NCBI GenBank assembly: GCA_020050175.1
Contig: JAGVKY010000208.1
Span: forward strand, 1-17,557
Length of the DNA: 17,557 nucleotides
Direction: 5' to 3'
From: Parachlamydiales bacterium
Lineage (GTDB): Bacteria; Chlamydiota; Chlamydiia; Chlamydiales; JAJFMK01
Part shown: positions 7,643 to 14,472 of the stretch, in pieces
Layout: each line of letters opens with the position of its first letter
Position numbering within the stretch: the first letter of the stretch is position 1
Position numbers and translations under genes: made by a program
Notes under the pieces: model-generated
Seen by the model: the letters and a program-made list of their open reading frames with translations, nothing else
Databases searched by the model: none
What the model was told of the DNA's origin: nothing

Positions 7643-7777
7643 TTACTGGTCGTAAGGGCGATCGTTATAGGGCATCACTTTTTGATTAGGATAAGCATTA
7701 TCTCTTTCCCAATCTGTTCCATTAAAATTACGATCATAGAGTGAAACTAATAAAACAAATAAAAGTAGAGCTTTCAT
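7643..7777 (-). CDS. Small 44-aa peptide with hydrophobic N-terminus
   Basis: A short gene encodes MKALLLFVLLVSLYDRNFNG followed by a polar, Tyr/Asp/Asn-rich tail, TDWERDNAYPNQKVMPYNDR and PYDQ, then TAA. The ATG is preceded by AAGGTGG with a four-base gap, one of the best Shine-Dalgarno matches in the window, which is the main evidence that it is real. Residues 2-13 are a short signal-like hydrophobic run, and the tail would face outside the membrane. There is no lipobox cysteine. Its TAA abuts the kinase stop codon, tail to tail. A weak promoter-like pair lies upstream: TTGTTA, 17 bases, TAGTTT. The family is unknown; it may be a small secreted or membrane-anchored peptide. Confidence 0.6.
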   Translation of the reverse strand: MKALLLFVLLVSLYDRNFNGTDWERDNAYPNQKVMPYNDRPYDQ

Positions 7778-7905
7778 ATTACCACCTTATTTGTTTCAAT
7801 AAACTATTTTGAATTAATTAGTTTAACAAGATAGTAGTAAACAAATGCGTGTCATTAGAAATGAACCTTTTAAAAAGATCTGAGGGAATCCAAATTGAAA
7901 TCTTG

Positions 7906-9471
7906 TTACTTCTTGGTAGCCCCCAGAACCGTTTCCTCAAAGGCCTCAAGAGAGACTATCACCTCTCCTTGACGCCTCATCCCCATAGGACCTTTGGCTG
8001 TTCCTTTTAGGCGTAGTTCGTCTTTCTCTACATCTGCTTGTAATTCTTCAAGTTCGATGGAAGCCATAATTTTTTGACCCACGATTTTTACCTCTTTCCT
8101 CCCTGCAAATCCTTTATTAAAGGAAATAATCCCCTTTTCTTTATCAATCGTCACTTGAACCTCTTTATCCAAGTGCAGGATTCCTCCTTTTGCCCCTTTC
8201 AAGCCATCCTGAGTATCGTTTAATACAAAATCGACCTCATTTTTCAATTTGATGGAAAGTATGACTTTCTTCCCTTCAGTTGTGGTTACCATTTCCATGT
8301 CTTTAGGAAAAATCTTTCCTAAGACAGCAAAGCCGTGGGGATATCCCAAAACAGTCGCGATTTGATCTAAAAATTCTGACCAGGGCAAAACACTCTGATC
8401 CAGAGCCTCCTGACTTGCAACTGGAGCCACCGGTTCTGACGCCGCCTGTTCGACGGGTTGTGGAGGCGGCTGCGTTTCCTTGGACTGTACAGCGTCGGCA
8501 CTTTGAGTGTGTCCTCTAAGTTTTGCTAAGAATTGTCTTGCCGCTGAGATAGATTTCTCATCTGTAGGGGTAAACCGACGCAGAGCAGCGAATATTCTAC
8601 CTTGAGCCAAAAAACTAGGGGTTTTGCTGGCAAGTTCCAGCAGTTTTTTAATCGAGTCATTTTTTAATTCCCCTCTCCCCATCGTTAAACAATTAGCAAG
8701 CTCATTAAGCATGTTTTTTGTTTCAGGTTTTTCAGGGATTGCGAAATATTCTCCTACGAGGGCAGGGGTCCATGCTTTCCCGTCAATTTCTTGCGGAAAT
8801 TTAGGATTGGCAAGGCTGTGTTTCCATTGATCAGGGTCAGGTAATTCCAACGCTTTTTGATGGACCATTTGAATGGCTTTAGTTAGGTTTTTGTCAGGTT
8901 TTCTGACACGCAAGGCTTCTAGATCCTTTTCCATTGCTATTAGCTTTGGAATATCGTTTCTTTGAACTGCCTCTGATACGAGTCGTTCAATTCTGCTAAA
9001 ATGTCCATTCCCTTTTGTCCCTTTCAAATCTGTTATCAAGGCATCCCAATCACCATTTGCCTTCGCAACCAAATGGCTGTTGTCGACAGTGCTCTTTGTC
9101 TCAACTTCCTTAGGTTCCGCATCAGAAGAAGAAGACGCTGTAGGGGGTTCAGTCTGCTGCGTAAAAGTCGGAGCTGATGGAGCTTGTGTTTGTGGCGCAG
9201 CTCTTAGGGATGGGAATATGAAGCTGAGGATATAGATGATTTTTTCTACAAGTGAGGATAGAAAGGTAGGAGGCGAGGCTGACGCAGTGTGCGTAAAAGG
9301 TTTATCTGTTCCAGTTCTAGTCGCAAGATCTTCTGCAGATGAAGATAAGGATTGAGTGGCTAATCGATTGGTCGCCCCTTCGCCTTCTCCAATTTTATGA
9401 TGCGTACTCCCAGTGTCTACTGAGGGATGATGTACTGAAATATCATTTTTTATAGGACCAGTCGCAGCCAT
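7906..9471 (-). CDS. Uncharacterised 521-aa effector-like protein
   Basis: The start is taken at ATG 9471 because AAGGAG lies ten bases before it; an in-frame ATG at 9504 would add 11 residues but has no such site. Residues 1-68 are Ser/Thr/His/Asp rich and look disordered. Residues 70-89 (FLSSLVEKIIYILSFIFPSL) are a single hydrophobic segment. Two Pro/Ala/Thr-rich linkers, near 92-120 and 340-365, separate a helical charged middle (about 130-335) from a C-terminal domain (about 375-515). That last domain is rich in alternating strands, such as KVILSIKLKNEVDF and EVQVTIDKEKGIISF. This layout fits proteins sent by type III secretion in chlamydiae, but it lacks the long bilobed hydrophobic domain of classical Inc proteins. 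No family is recognised. It lies 81 bases downstream of the respiratory operon and may have its own promoter. Confidence 0.75.
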   Translation of the reverse strand: MAATGPIKNDISVHHPSVDTGSTHHKIGEGEGATNRLATQSLSSSAEDLATRTGTDKPFTHTASASPPTFLSSLVEKIIYILSFIFPSLRAAPQTQAPSAPTFTQQTEPPTASSSSDAEPKEVETKSTVDNSHLVAKANGDWDALITDLKGTKGNGHFSRIERLVSEAVQRNDIPKLIAMEKDLEALRVRKPDKNLTKAIQMVHQKALELPDPDQWKHSLANPKFPQEIDGKAWTPALVGEYFAIPEKPETKNMLNELANCLTMGRGELKNDSIKKLLELASKTPSFLAQGRIFAALRRFTPTDEKSISAARQFLAKLRGHTQSADAVQSKETQPPPQPVEQAASEPVAPVASQEALDQSVLPWSEFLDQIATVLGYPHGFAVLGKIFPKDMEMVTTTEGKKVILSIKLKNEVDFVLNDTQDGLKGAKGGILHLDKEVQVTIDKEKGIISFNKGFAGRKEVKIVGQKIMASIELEELQADVEKDELRLKGTAKGPMGMRRQGEVIVSLEAFEETVLGATKK

Positions 9472-9552
9472 AACTTTGATCTCCTTCCTATAAGTTAGAT
9501 TCACAGTTTAAATTTTCTTTAAGCGCTGCGTGTTGAATCCAACAAGAACAGT

Positions 9553-10338
9553 CTAATAGACAAGACTGCTGCTTAGGAACTTAAGAAGTTTTTCTCTGGG
9601 GGTCTCCTCTGTATAACTAGACAATCCTTTTTGAAGGATCTCTTTGTCAGTCAGCATTAAAAGATAAATGCCTCTGTTTTCTTCGGGAATGACTTCCTTT
9701 ATCTCCTGTTTCTTTCTTTCGTAGGCTCTTCGGTGGACCATCAGTCGTGTCAGGTAAAAGAAGAGGGTCAGAAGGGGGATCATCCAAAGGAAAGGGAAGA
9801 AGATCGCAAAGAGGGGAAGAATCAGGGTGAAGATGAAAAAGTTCATCTCTTTTGGTTTTTTAAAAAGTGGGCCAAAAGCTTTTCTGAAAAGGGAGGTTGA
9901 AGTTTCGTAGGCTAGCATCTCTTCAAAAAGAGGCTCTTCAAAACTCATCCGCGCCACATGCACAAGTTCATGAGCTATAAGCTCTTCTAGGGGGTAATAG
10001 CCAAATAGATGTTTTTTGCCCCGCAACCCTTTGCGTAGTTGCAAAAAGGCCTCTTTTGTACCCCCCTCTTTTTCCTCAAAGATCCAGGCTGCTGCTCCCT
10101 CAAAAAGGGAGAGTTTTCGATTACTAAAAACGACTCCCACCCAATCGATCCCAAAACCAAAGATCGATTCGGTGATAAAAGAACCTTGTTGCAGAAGACT
10201 CTCTCTTTCAAAAATTGGCTCAAAATGGAGGGGGGTCTTTTTTCCCTGTGCGATCCTAATTAAAAAATCTTCTTCCGATTCACCTGGGGCCGGCACCCAG
10301 CCATCTCTGGCTAAAATGAGAAGTTCTTGAGGTATCAT
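9553..10338 (-). CDS. Membrane protein with HExxH metalloprotease-like motif
   Basis: The protein has 261 residues from ATG 10338. This start is chosen because its ATGA overlaps the TGA of the upstream CcoP stub; a longer frame from TTG 10383 exists but runs through the ccoP coding region. EELIAHELVHVARMSFEEPLFEEMLAYET (residues 118-146) contains HELVH, with H123, E124 and H127. Glutamates 12-18 residues further on could be the third zinc ligand, as in gluzincins. Residues about 166-198 are strongly hydrophobic and form one or two membrane segments. The rest is charged. A membrane zinc peptidase is the simplest reading, but the motif alone does not prove activity. It is the last gene of the cbb3 operon, so a role in oxidase maturation or quality control is possible (inference). 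Confidence 0.72.
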   Translation of the reverse strand: MIPQELLILARDGWVPAPGESEEDFLIRIAQGKKTPLHFEPIFERESLLQQGSFITESIFGFGIDWVGVVFSNRKLSLFEGAAAWIFEEKEGGTKEAFLQLRKGLRGKKHLFGYYPLEELIAHELVHVARMSFEEPLFEEMLAYETSTSLFRKAFGPLFKKPKEMNFFIFTLILPLFAIFFPFLWMIPLLTLFFYLTRLMVHRRAYERKKQEIKEVIPEENRGIYLLMLTDKEILQKGLSSYTEETPREKLLKFLSSSLVY

Positions 10339-10526
10339 TGATGTGGAAATGTGGTGTTTGCTGCTTCTTGAAGTTCTTGCCAATAGCCTCTATCAAACCA
10401 TCCTGTACTCCCATTCCAGAAATAATACCAAGTGATAAGTCCCAAAAGCGGCAGAACAATGTAAACCGTTATCAGCCATCGAGGAACTGGCGCTTCGTTC
10501 GACGCCGGAATATCTTCACTTTCCAT
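10335..10526 (-). CDS. ccoP: CcoP-like subunit reduced to the FixP N-terminal domain
   Basis: This 63-aa protein matches only the membrane-anchor part of cbb3 oxidase subunit CcoP/FixP. VPRWLITVYIVLPLLGLITW (residues 14-33) is one membrane helix with the conserved PRW before it. It is followed by GWFDRGYWQELQEAANTTFP, the typical FixP N-terminal signature. The two c-type heme domains (two CxxCH motifs) of a normal CcoP of about 300 residues are missing. The stop is clean and overlaps the next start (ATGA), so this looks like an established short form rather than a recent truncation. The ATG has GGAGG six bases upstream, inside the end of ccoQ. The subunit probably stabilises the CcoNO core without carrying electrons. 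Confidence 0.82.
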   Translation of the reverse strand: MESEDIPASNEAPVPRWLITVYIVLPLLGLITWYYFWNGSTGWFDRGYWQELQEAANTTFPHQ

Positions 10527-10665
10527 CTTGATCCTCCATAAATAAGATATCGCAAGGCTTCTCCGACCAATCTAATCTCCCTCTCCACCATAAGACAAGA
10601 AAGAGAAGGAGAGCCCCTCCTGTAAAAAGGATATCAAGGCCGTAATTCACTAAAGCCCCATCCAT
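10516..10665 (-). CDS. ccoQ: CcoQ-like small subunit of cbb3 oxidase
   Basis: A 49-aa protein sits between ccoO and the ccoP stub: MDGALVNYGLDILFTGGALL, LFLVLWWRGRLDWSEKPCDI, then LFMEDQDGK. It has one membrane helix (about residues 8-27), then WWRG and an acidic tail, the usual size and shape of CcoQ (FixQ), which stabilises the oxidase. Sequence similarity is weak, as is normal for this subunit, so the call rests on position and topology. ATG overlaps the TAA of ccoO by one base (TAATG), and its end overlaps the start of the ccoP stub by 11 bases. Confidence 0.75.
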   Translation of the reverse strand: MDGALVNYGLDILFTGGALLLFLVLWWRGRLDWSEKPCDILFMEDQDGK

Positions 10666-11891
10666 TAGCGATCGAGTCCTTCAATGATCTCTTTTGTTTT
10701 TACTGGATCTTTTCCTAGCCACCAAGCCTGTGAAGGGGAAGTAATCCGAGTCCCTTTCGTCATTAGGTATTGATAGATAGCTTCAAAGCGGAGGTTAGGA
10801 ACGCCCGCTTTAGATCCAGGAGTTCCTCTAGGATCGTCATCAAAAAAATGTTGAAAAGAGGGCATGACACTCCCCGGGCTTGCCGTTTTTGGCGACCAAA
10901 AATGGGAGCGGTGCCAATCTCTGCTTGGCCGTTTGACTCCCGTTCGGGATAAATCGGGTCCAATTCTTCGCGTCCCAGGGAATGTGACATTTTGATAGAT
11001 GTACTCCCCTGCGGAAGAAGGGGGAGCAGGATAGGAATCAGAACCATTGAGAACAACATCTTGGACCAGCGTGCGAGTCTGGTCGGTATGGCAATACCAA
11101 CACCCCTCTATGGCATAAATTCTCTCCCCATATTCGATCAGATCTTTGCGTGACCAAAATCCTAATTTTTTCAAATCTTCTAGGGAGGCAATGGAGCGCC
11201 CTTGAGGAGAATATCGAAATCCTTTTCCGATTGGGGTTTCCACCTCCTTTACGCGATATTCTAGGGGGTTCCTAGCAAAGAAATATCCTGGAGCTTTGAC
11301 CTCTTGTTCCTCTACAAGGAGAAAATTTTGATCTATATAATCTTCTATATTTCCAGCTGTCGAAGAGGTCGCAAAGGCTTCTTTTTCTTTAGGCTCGTAA
11401 AGTTCAAAAACATCAAAAGCTGGGATAGAAAGGCCTTTTTTTTCCCATTCGGGCTGAGACTTAATAAAAGATTTTTTTAGTTCAACCTGAATTTTTTCGA
11501 CTTCTGCCTTGTAGATATCACCCGGAGATTTAAGTAGCAGAAGATGTGATGTTAATTTAATTGGCTCATTTTCTTTTGTTATATAGCTTTTAAGAGCTTC
11601 AGGAGCGACTATCTTTTGTCTTTCATTTTCCACGAAAGCAGTAAGAGTTTTGCCCTCTTCCAGCCAATTGACAAACTGCAAGTCATAGGTGCCAGTGACA
11701 CTGTTCGAAATAAAGACTCGTCCATCTCCAAATTCATAGAGCTGCTTTTGGTAGTGGGAGGTCTCATGCGTCCAAGTAGGATCGACAAATCTCGGAGAAA
11801 TTAAAGTCACCGCGACAGCTAGCATAAAAAAAACAAAGACTCCGATGAGAGTCCACGGGAGAGAACGTTCAATTTTATGATCGTGGCTCAC
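10665..11891 (-). CDS. ccoO: cbb3 oxidase monoheme cytochrome c subunit CcoO, enlarged
   Basis: CcoO is the membrane-anchored c-type cytochrome of cbb3 oxidase that passes electrons to CcoN. The 408-aa protein starts with an anchor helix (about residues 12-32). The single heme c site CWYCH is at 264-268. It is followed by the CcoO pattern GPDLSRTG at 311-318, DWHRSHFWSP at 325-334 and SVMPSF at 341-346, where M343 is the likely axial ligand. The usual subunit has 200-240 residues with the heme motif within about 40-50 residues of the anchor. Here about 200 extra residues (near 45-250) of charged, soluble sequence lie between them. The start is GTG, whose GTGA overlaps the ccoN TGA, with AGAGAGG a few bases upstream. 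The extra domain is not recognised. Confidence 0.9.
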   Translation of the reverse strand: MSHDHKIERSLPWTLIGVFVFFMLAVAVTLISPRFVDPTWTHETSHYQKQLYEFGDGRVFISNSVTGTYDLQFVNWLEEGKTLTAFVENERQKIVAPEALKSYITKENEPIKLTSHLLLLKSPGDIYKAEVEKIQVELKKSFIKSQPEWEKKGLSIPAFDVFELYEPKEKEAFATSSTAGNIEDYIDQNFLLVEEQEVKAPGYFFARNPLEYRVKEVETPIGKGFRYSPQGRSIASLEDLKKLGFWSRKDLIEYGERIYAIEGCWYCHTDQTRTLVQDVVLNGSDSYPAPPSSAGEYIYQNVTFPGTRRIGPDLSRTGVKRPSRDWHRSHFWSPKTASPGSVMPSFQHFFDDDPRGTPGSKAGVPNLRFEAIYQYLMTKGTRITSPSQAWWLGKDPVKTKEIIEGLDR

Positions 11892-13345
11892 ATACCCTCT
11901 CTTTGAAGGGACTCTTCATCTTTTGGTAAGACAACGGTATTAAAGACATTCACCGCAAAAAGGATATTAGCCACAACAACGATAGTTCCCCCAAGAGTCC
12001 TTAGCAGCCACCAAGGTTTCATCCGAGCAACTGTTTCAATAAAGGGCATGCTGCCAATATTTTGAAGATATTCGGCGTAGGTTCTTCCATTCGCCCAATT
12101 AGCCCAGTCTAGCCCCTGCAAAAAGCCTCCCAACCAAAGAGGAAGAATAAAAAAGAGAGAGCCCAATAAATTCAAAGAGAAATGCCATTCGGATAACGAT
12201 TTTGACCAAAACGGCCTTCTTGCCAGAACGGGGATGACATAATAAATTCCACCAAAAGCAAAAAAGGTAAATGTCCCATACAAACTAATGTGAGAATGGC
12301 CTATCACCCAATCGGTCTTCGAGGTGATTTCGTTGATATTCCGAAGAGCCATCAAGGGCCCTTGAATACAGGTCAAAAGATAAAAAACATTCCCCATCAA
12401 AATGAAACGGATCGCCGGACTTTCTAAATACTTATGCCAGTTGCCCTTCAAAGTTCCAAAAATATTGGTGACAACTGTCCAGACAGGAATGAATAACCAG
12501 ATTGAAAAGACGATAGCCGTTGTTTGAAGCCATTGAGAGATAGGCCCGTGGATCAAATGGTGAGCACCAATCCAGGCATAGGAAAAAGCAATTGTCCAAA
12601 ATCCGATCATCGACAATTTATGACTATAAATCGGGACATTGGCCAATTTCGGTAAAAAGTAGTAGGCCGTGGCCAGTCCCATGGGAGTGAAAATCAGACC
12701 AACCAAATTATGGAGGTAGAAAAAATTTGCATTCACCTTCGATATGCCGCCAGGAAGAAAATCGAGATGAAACCAACCGACGTAGACGGTGATCGTCGTC
12801 CATATGAGTGTTCCAAGGGTATACCAAAGAGAGACATAGAGTTTTTCGTATTTTCTATTTGCAACAGTGGCAATGAGATTGAAAACCATCAAAGACCAGC
12901 TGACAAAAAATAAAACTTTCACAGGGATCCAGGAAACCCACATGGGCATTTCGGCAAATTCCCACCCCCAATTGGTTCCTAAAGGGTAAGAAAAATTTCC
13001 AAAGATTAAACTTATCCACCAAAGAACGATGGCCACTTTTGCAAGGGGAACGCTCCATAGAGGAACGCCGCAAAGCCTCGGCACAAAATAAAAAATGAGG
13101 CCAACATCGGCAGAAAGGAGCCATAAAAGTGTAACGACACTGACATGGACCGGACGAACTCTTCCAAAATGGATATATTCTCCCGAAAAGTAATCGGGCA
13201 GGAGAAACCCATTGATCGAAATAAAAAGTCCAACAAGCATCCCGATCAGCATGAAAATAATGGCAGGATAGAGCATCCATTTGACGGGAGTATCGTCATA
13301 GATAACTTTGTCCCTCATCGTGCTACTAGTCATACAAAGTCTCAT
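11888..13345 (-). CDS. ccoN: cbb3-type cytochrome c oxidase catalytic subunit CcoN
   Basis: This heme-copper oxidase subunit reduces O2 to water and pumps protons in the inner membrane. The 485-aa protein has about 12 membrane helices. Visible ligands are H67 in RPVHVSVVTLLWL (low-spin heme b), H212 in FYLHNLVG (CuB), H262 and H263 in GAHHLIHGP (CuB), and H350 and H352 in GHSHISLYG (hemes). The tyrosine pair in LATAYYFLPK (Y228/Y229) fits the cross-linked Tyr of C-type oxidases. LRNINEITSKTDWVIGHSH is typical of cbb3. The start is uncertain: ATG codons at 13345, 13333 and 13318 are all in frame; 13333 would give the usual MTSST-like N-terminus. The first two overlap the end of the preceding 115-aa gene. 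Confidence 0.93.
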   Translation of the reverse strand: MRLCMTSSTMRDKVIYDDTPVKWMLYPAIIFMLIGMLVGLFISINGFLLPDYFSGEYIHFGRVRPVHVSVVTLLWLLSADVGLIFYFVPRLCGVPLWSVPLAKVAIVLWWISLIFGNFSYPLGTNWGWEFAEMPMWVSWIPVKVLFFVSWSLMVFNLIATVANRKYEKLYVSLWYTLGTLIWTTITVYVGWFHLDFLPGGISKVNANFFYLHNLVGLIFTPMGLATAYYFLPKLANVPIYSHKLSMIGFWTIAFSYAWIGAHHLIHGPISQWLQTTAIVFSIWLFIPVWTVVTNIFGTLKGNWHKYLESPAIRFILMGNVFYLLTCIQGPLMALRNINEITSKTDWVIGHSHISLYGTFTFFAFGGIYYVIPVLARRPFWSKSLSEWHFSLNLLGSLFFILPLWLGGFLQGLDWANWANGRTYAEYLQNIGSMPFIETVARMKPWWLLRTLGGTIVVVANILFAVNVFNTVVLPKDEESLQREGM

Positions 13346-13673
13346 GATGATCTTTAATCGAATTATTCATCGCCCTACTCATGAGACTTTGCTTTTCTTT
13401 TTGATCGTTCCTTAAGCGACGATTTTCAGAAAATTCCTCTCTTAGCTGCCGGAGTAAGGTACTGCAACTTTTAATGGTCTCTTCATTAGAAGAAGGAAGT
13501 TTTTGTTTTAAACTGTCGATCTTATTTTGAATCCATTCTTCGATGCTAGCCTCTACCTCTTTATTCTCTTTCGGAGGAGTGTCCACTCCCAATAGCGATA
13601 AAAATCCTCGTCCTGTCATCCGAGGATCGTATCCTAATTTGTCGTGGTTTAGGGAGTTACGGTATTTAGGCAT
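13326..13673 (-). CDS. Unknown 115-aa protein in the cbb3 operon
   Basis: The family is not recognised. The start is taken at ATG 13673, because GAGAGG lies six bases upstream of it; ATG 13679 (two codons earlier) directly abuts that site. The N-terminal 30 residues (MPKYRNSLNHDKLGYDPRMT, then GRGFLSLLGVD) are basic and Gly/Asn rich. The remainder, about 45-100, is highly charged and probably helical or coiled coil (NKIDSLKQKL, LLRQLREEFSENRRLRNDQK). There is no membrane segment, so it should be cytosolic. It overlaps ccoS by 8 bases at its start and ccoN at its end. This tight placement suggests a role in oxidase assembly or regulation, but nothing in the sequence names it. Confidence 0.7.
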   Translation of the reverse strand: MPKYRNSLNHDKLGYDPRMTGRGFLSLLGVDTPPKENKEVEASIEEWIQNKIDSLKQKLPSSNEETIKSCSTLLRQLREEFSENRRLRNDQKEKQSLMSRAMNNSIKDHHETLYD

Positions 13674-13803
13674 CTTCATCCTCTCTAAAGACTATGTATT
13701 TGACCTCTTCACTTCGATCAAATTGTCCTTTGCGAAGATAGTAAAGATAGACAACTAAGGCAGCAATCCCCATCACGAAGCTCCCCTCAATCGCCCATCC
13801 CAT
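13666..13803 (-). CDS. ccoS: CcoS-like cbb3 oxidase maturation protein
   Basis: This 45-aa protein reads MGWAIEGSFVMGIAALVVYL, YYLRKGQFDRSEEVKYIVFR, EDEDA. CcoS proteins are about 45-60 residues with one N-terminal membrane helix, then a conserved GQFDDLE segment and an acidic end. Here GQFDRSEE and REDED match this pattern well. In other bacteria CcoS is needed to insert heme and copper cofactors into CcoN. The ATG overlaps the TAA of the upstream flavoprotein remnant by one base (TAATG). The stop lies inside the start region of the next gene. CcoG and the copper ATPase CcoI, its usual partners, are not in the window. Confidence 0.8.
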   Translation of the reverse strand: MGWAIEGSFVMGIAALVVYLYYLRKGQFDRSEEVKYIVFREDEDA

Positions 13804-14303
13804 TATCTGATCCACCTAAGGGCAAATCTCCCTTCGCCATCCCGCTTCACCTCTTTGGGACCGAGGCGATTAAGGAGGGTGATCTCCTCCTCCATCCCAT
13901 CTTCGATTTCGAACTCATCGGCAATTTGTTCATCCCTCGCTTCTAAACAGACCATAGTGACACTAGCAACGTCGAAAGCAACGTTACCTCCGCCCCCAAC
14001 AACCATGTTCTTCTTAATGGGGTAGGGTTCCCCACTCATGATGATGCGGACAATCTTGTGGTTGTAGAAGATTCGAGCCCCAAGATGCTCTATGGCATAA
14101 CATTTAGAGGCGAAGGGATTAGGTCCCCTGGCAATGTTATAACCTTCCAGGAAATCCCCTTTCTGCAGAGCGAGCATGTAGCCTCTGGCATCGGTGTTGA
14201 CAGGACATCCGTCGCGACAATCAATCTGTCGGATGAAATAAGTAATATTTGGGATCGTTACATCGTAAAGATCCCGATAGGCGTCTAATACAGTTTTATC
14301 CAT
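13803..14303 (-). pseudogene. Internally deleted GltD-like FAD/NAD oxidoreductase remnant
   Basis: The 166-aa frame joins pieces of a much longer enzyme of the glutamate synthase small-subunit/dihydropyrimidine dehydrogenase type, usually 450-650 residues. Residues 27-64 (IDCRDGCPVNTDARGYMLAL, then KGDFLEGYNIARGPNPFAS) are the N-terminal Fe-S-type domain. The expected CGRVC-x-PCE cysteines and the FAD Rossmann motif are missing. Residues 68-95 resemble a later segment of the FAD domain. Residues about 99-112 (MVVGGGGNVAFDVA) are the NAD(P)-binding motif, followed by a CLEARDEQIADEFEIEDG segment. The C-terminal FAD region is absent. Deletions kept one reading frame, and the stop is coupled to ccoS, so it might still be translated. 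Loss of both FAD regions makes enzyme activity very unlikely. Such reductases are sometimes found beside cbb3 genes in PVC bacteria (recollection). Confidence 0.72.
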
Positions 14304-14322
14304 CGCGAAGTGTGAACTTTTA

Positions 14323-14405
14323 ACGCAAAGGAGCTAAGACTTGAAAGATATTTTTTTTGGGAATGGGTGATTTTTATTTAAACGTAGAGACGCAAGGGAC
14401 CTAAG
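14323..14405. repeat. Degenerate direct repeat of an ACGCAARGGASCTAAG element
   Basis: ACGCAAAGGAGCTAAG (14323-14338) and ACGCAAGGGACCTAAG (14390-14405) agree at 14 of 16 bases, 67 bases apart. They resemble the dispersed ACGCAAAGRCGCAAAG-type repeats common between genes of many bacteria. They lie in the 169-base gap between the respiratory operon and the first sulfotransferase gene. This gap should also hold the promoters of both; none is convincing by eye. Confidence 0.45.
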
Positions 14406-14472
14406 CAACAAAGAAAAAATAGTTCCTCAGTTACGGATTAAAAAGATTTTCCGTTGAAAATTTCCTCTTCTA

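Noticed and set aside
7906..9471. Classical chlamydial inclusion membrane (Inc) protein
   Set aside because: Only one hydrophobic segment of about 20 residues is present, not the bilobed 40-60 residue domain of Inc proteins.
9472..9504. Extra 11 N-terminal residues of the 521-aa protein from ATG 9504
   Set aside because: AAGGAG lies inside this stretch, ten bases before ATG 9471, so translation most likely begins at 9471.
9553..10383. Longer form of the HELVH protein starting at TTG 10383
   Set aside because: It would overlap the ccoP stub by 49 bases; the ATG at 10338 in an ATGA overlap is a more natural coupled start.
12855..13280. 141-aa minus-strand frame inside ccoN
   Set aside because: Out-of-frame reading of the ccoN membrane segments; the Cys/Phe/Trp-rich composition is an artefact of the frame.
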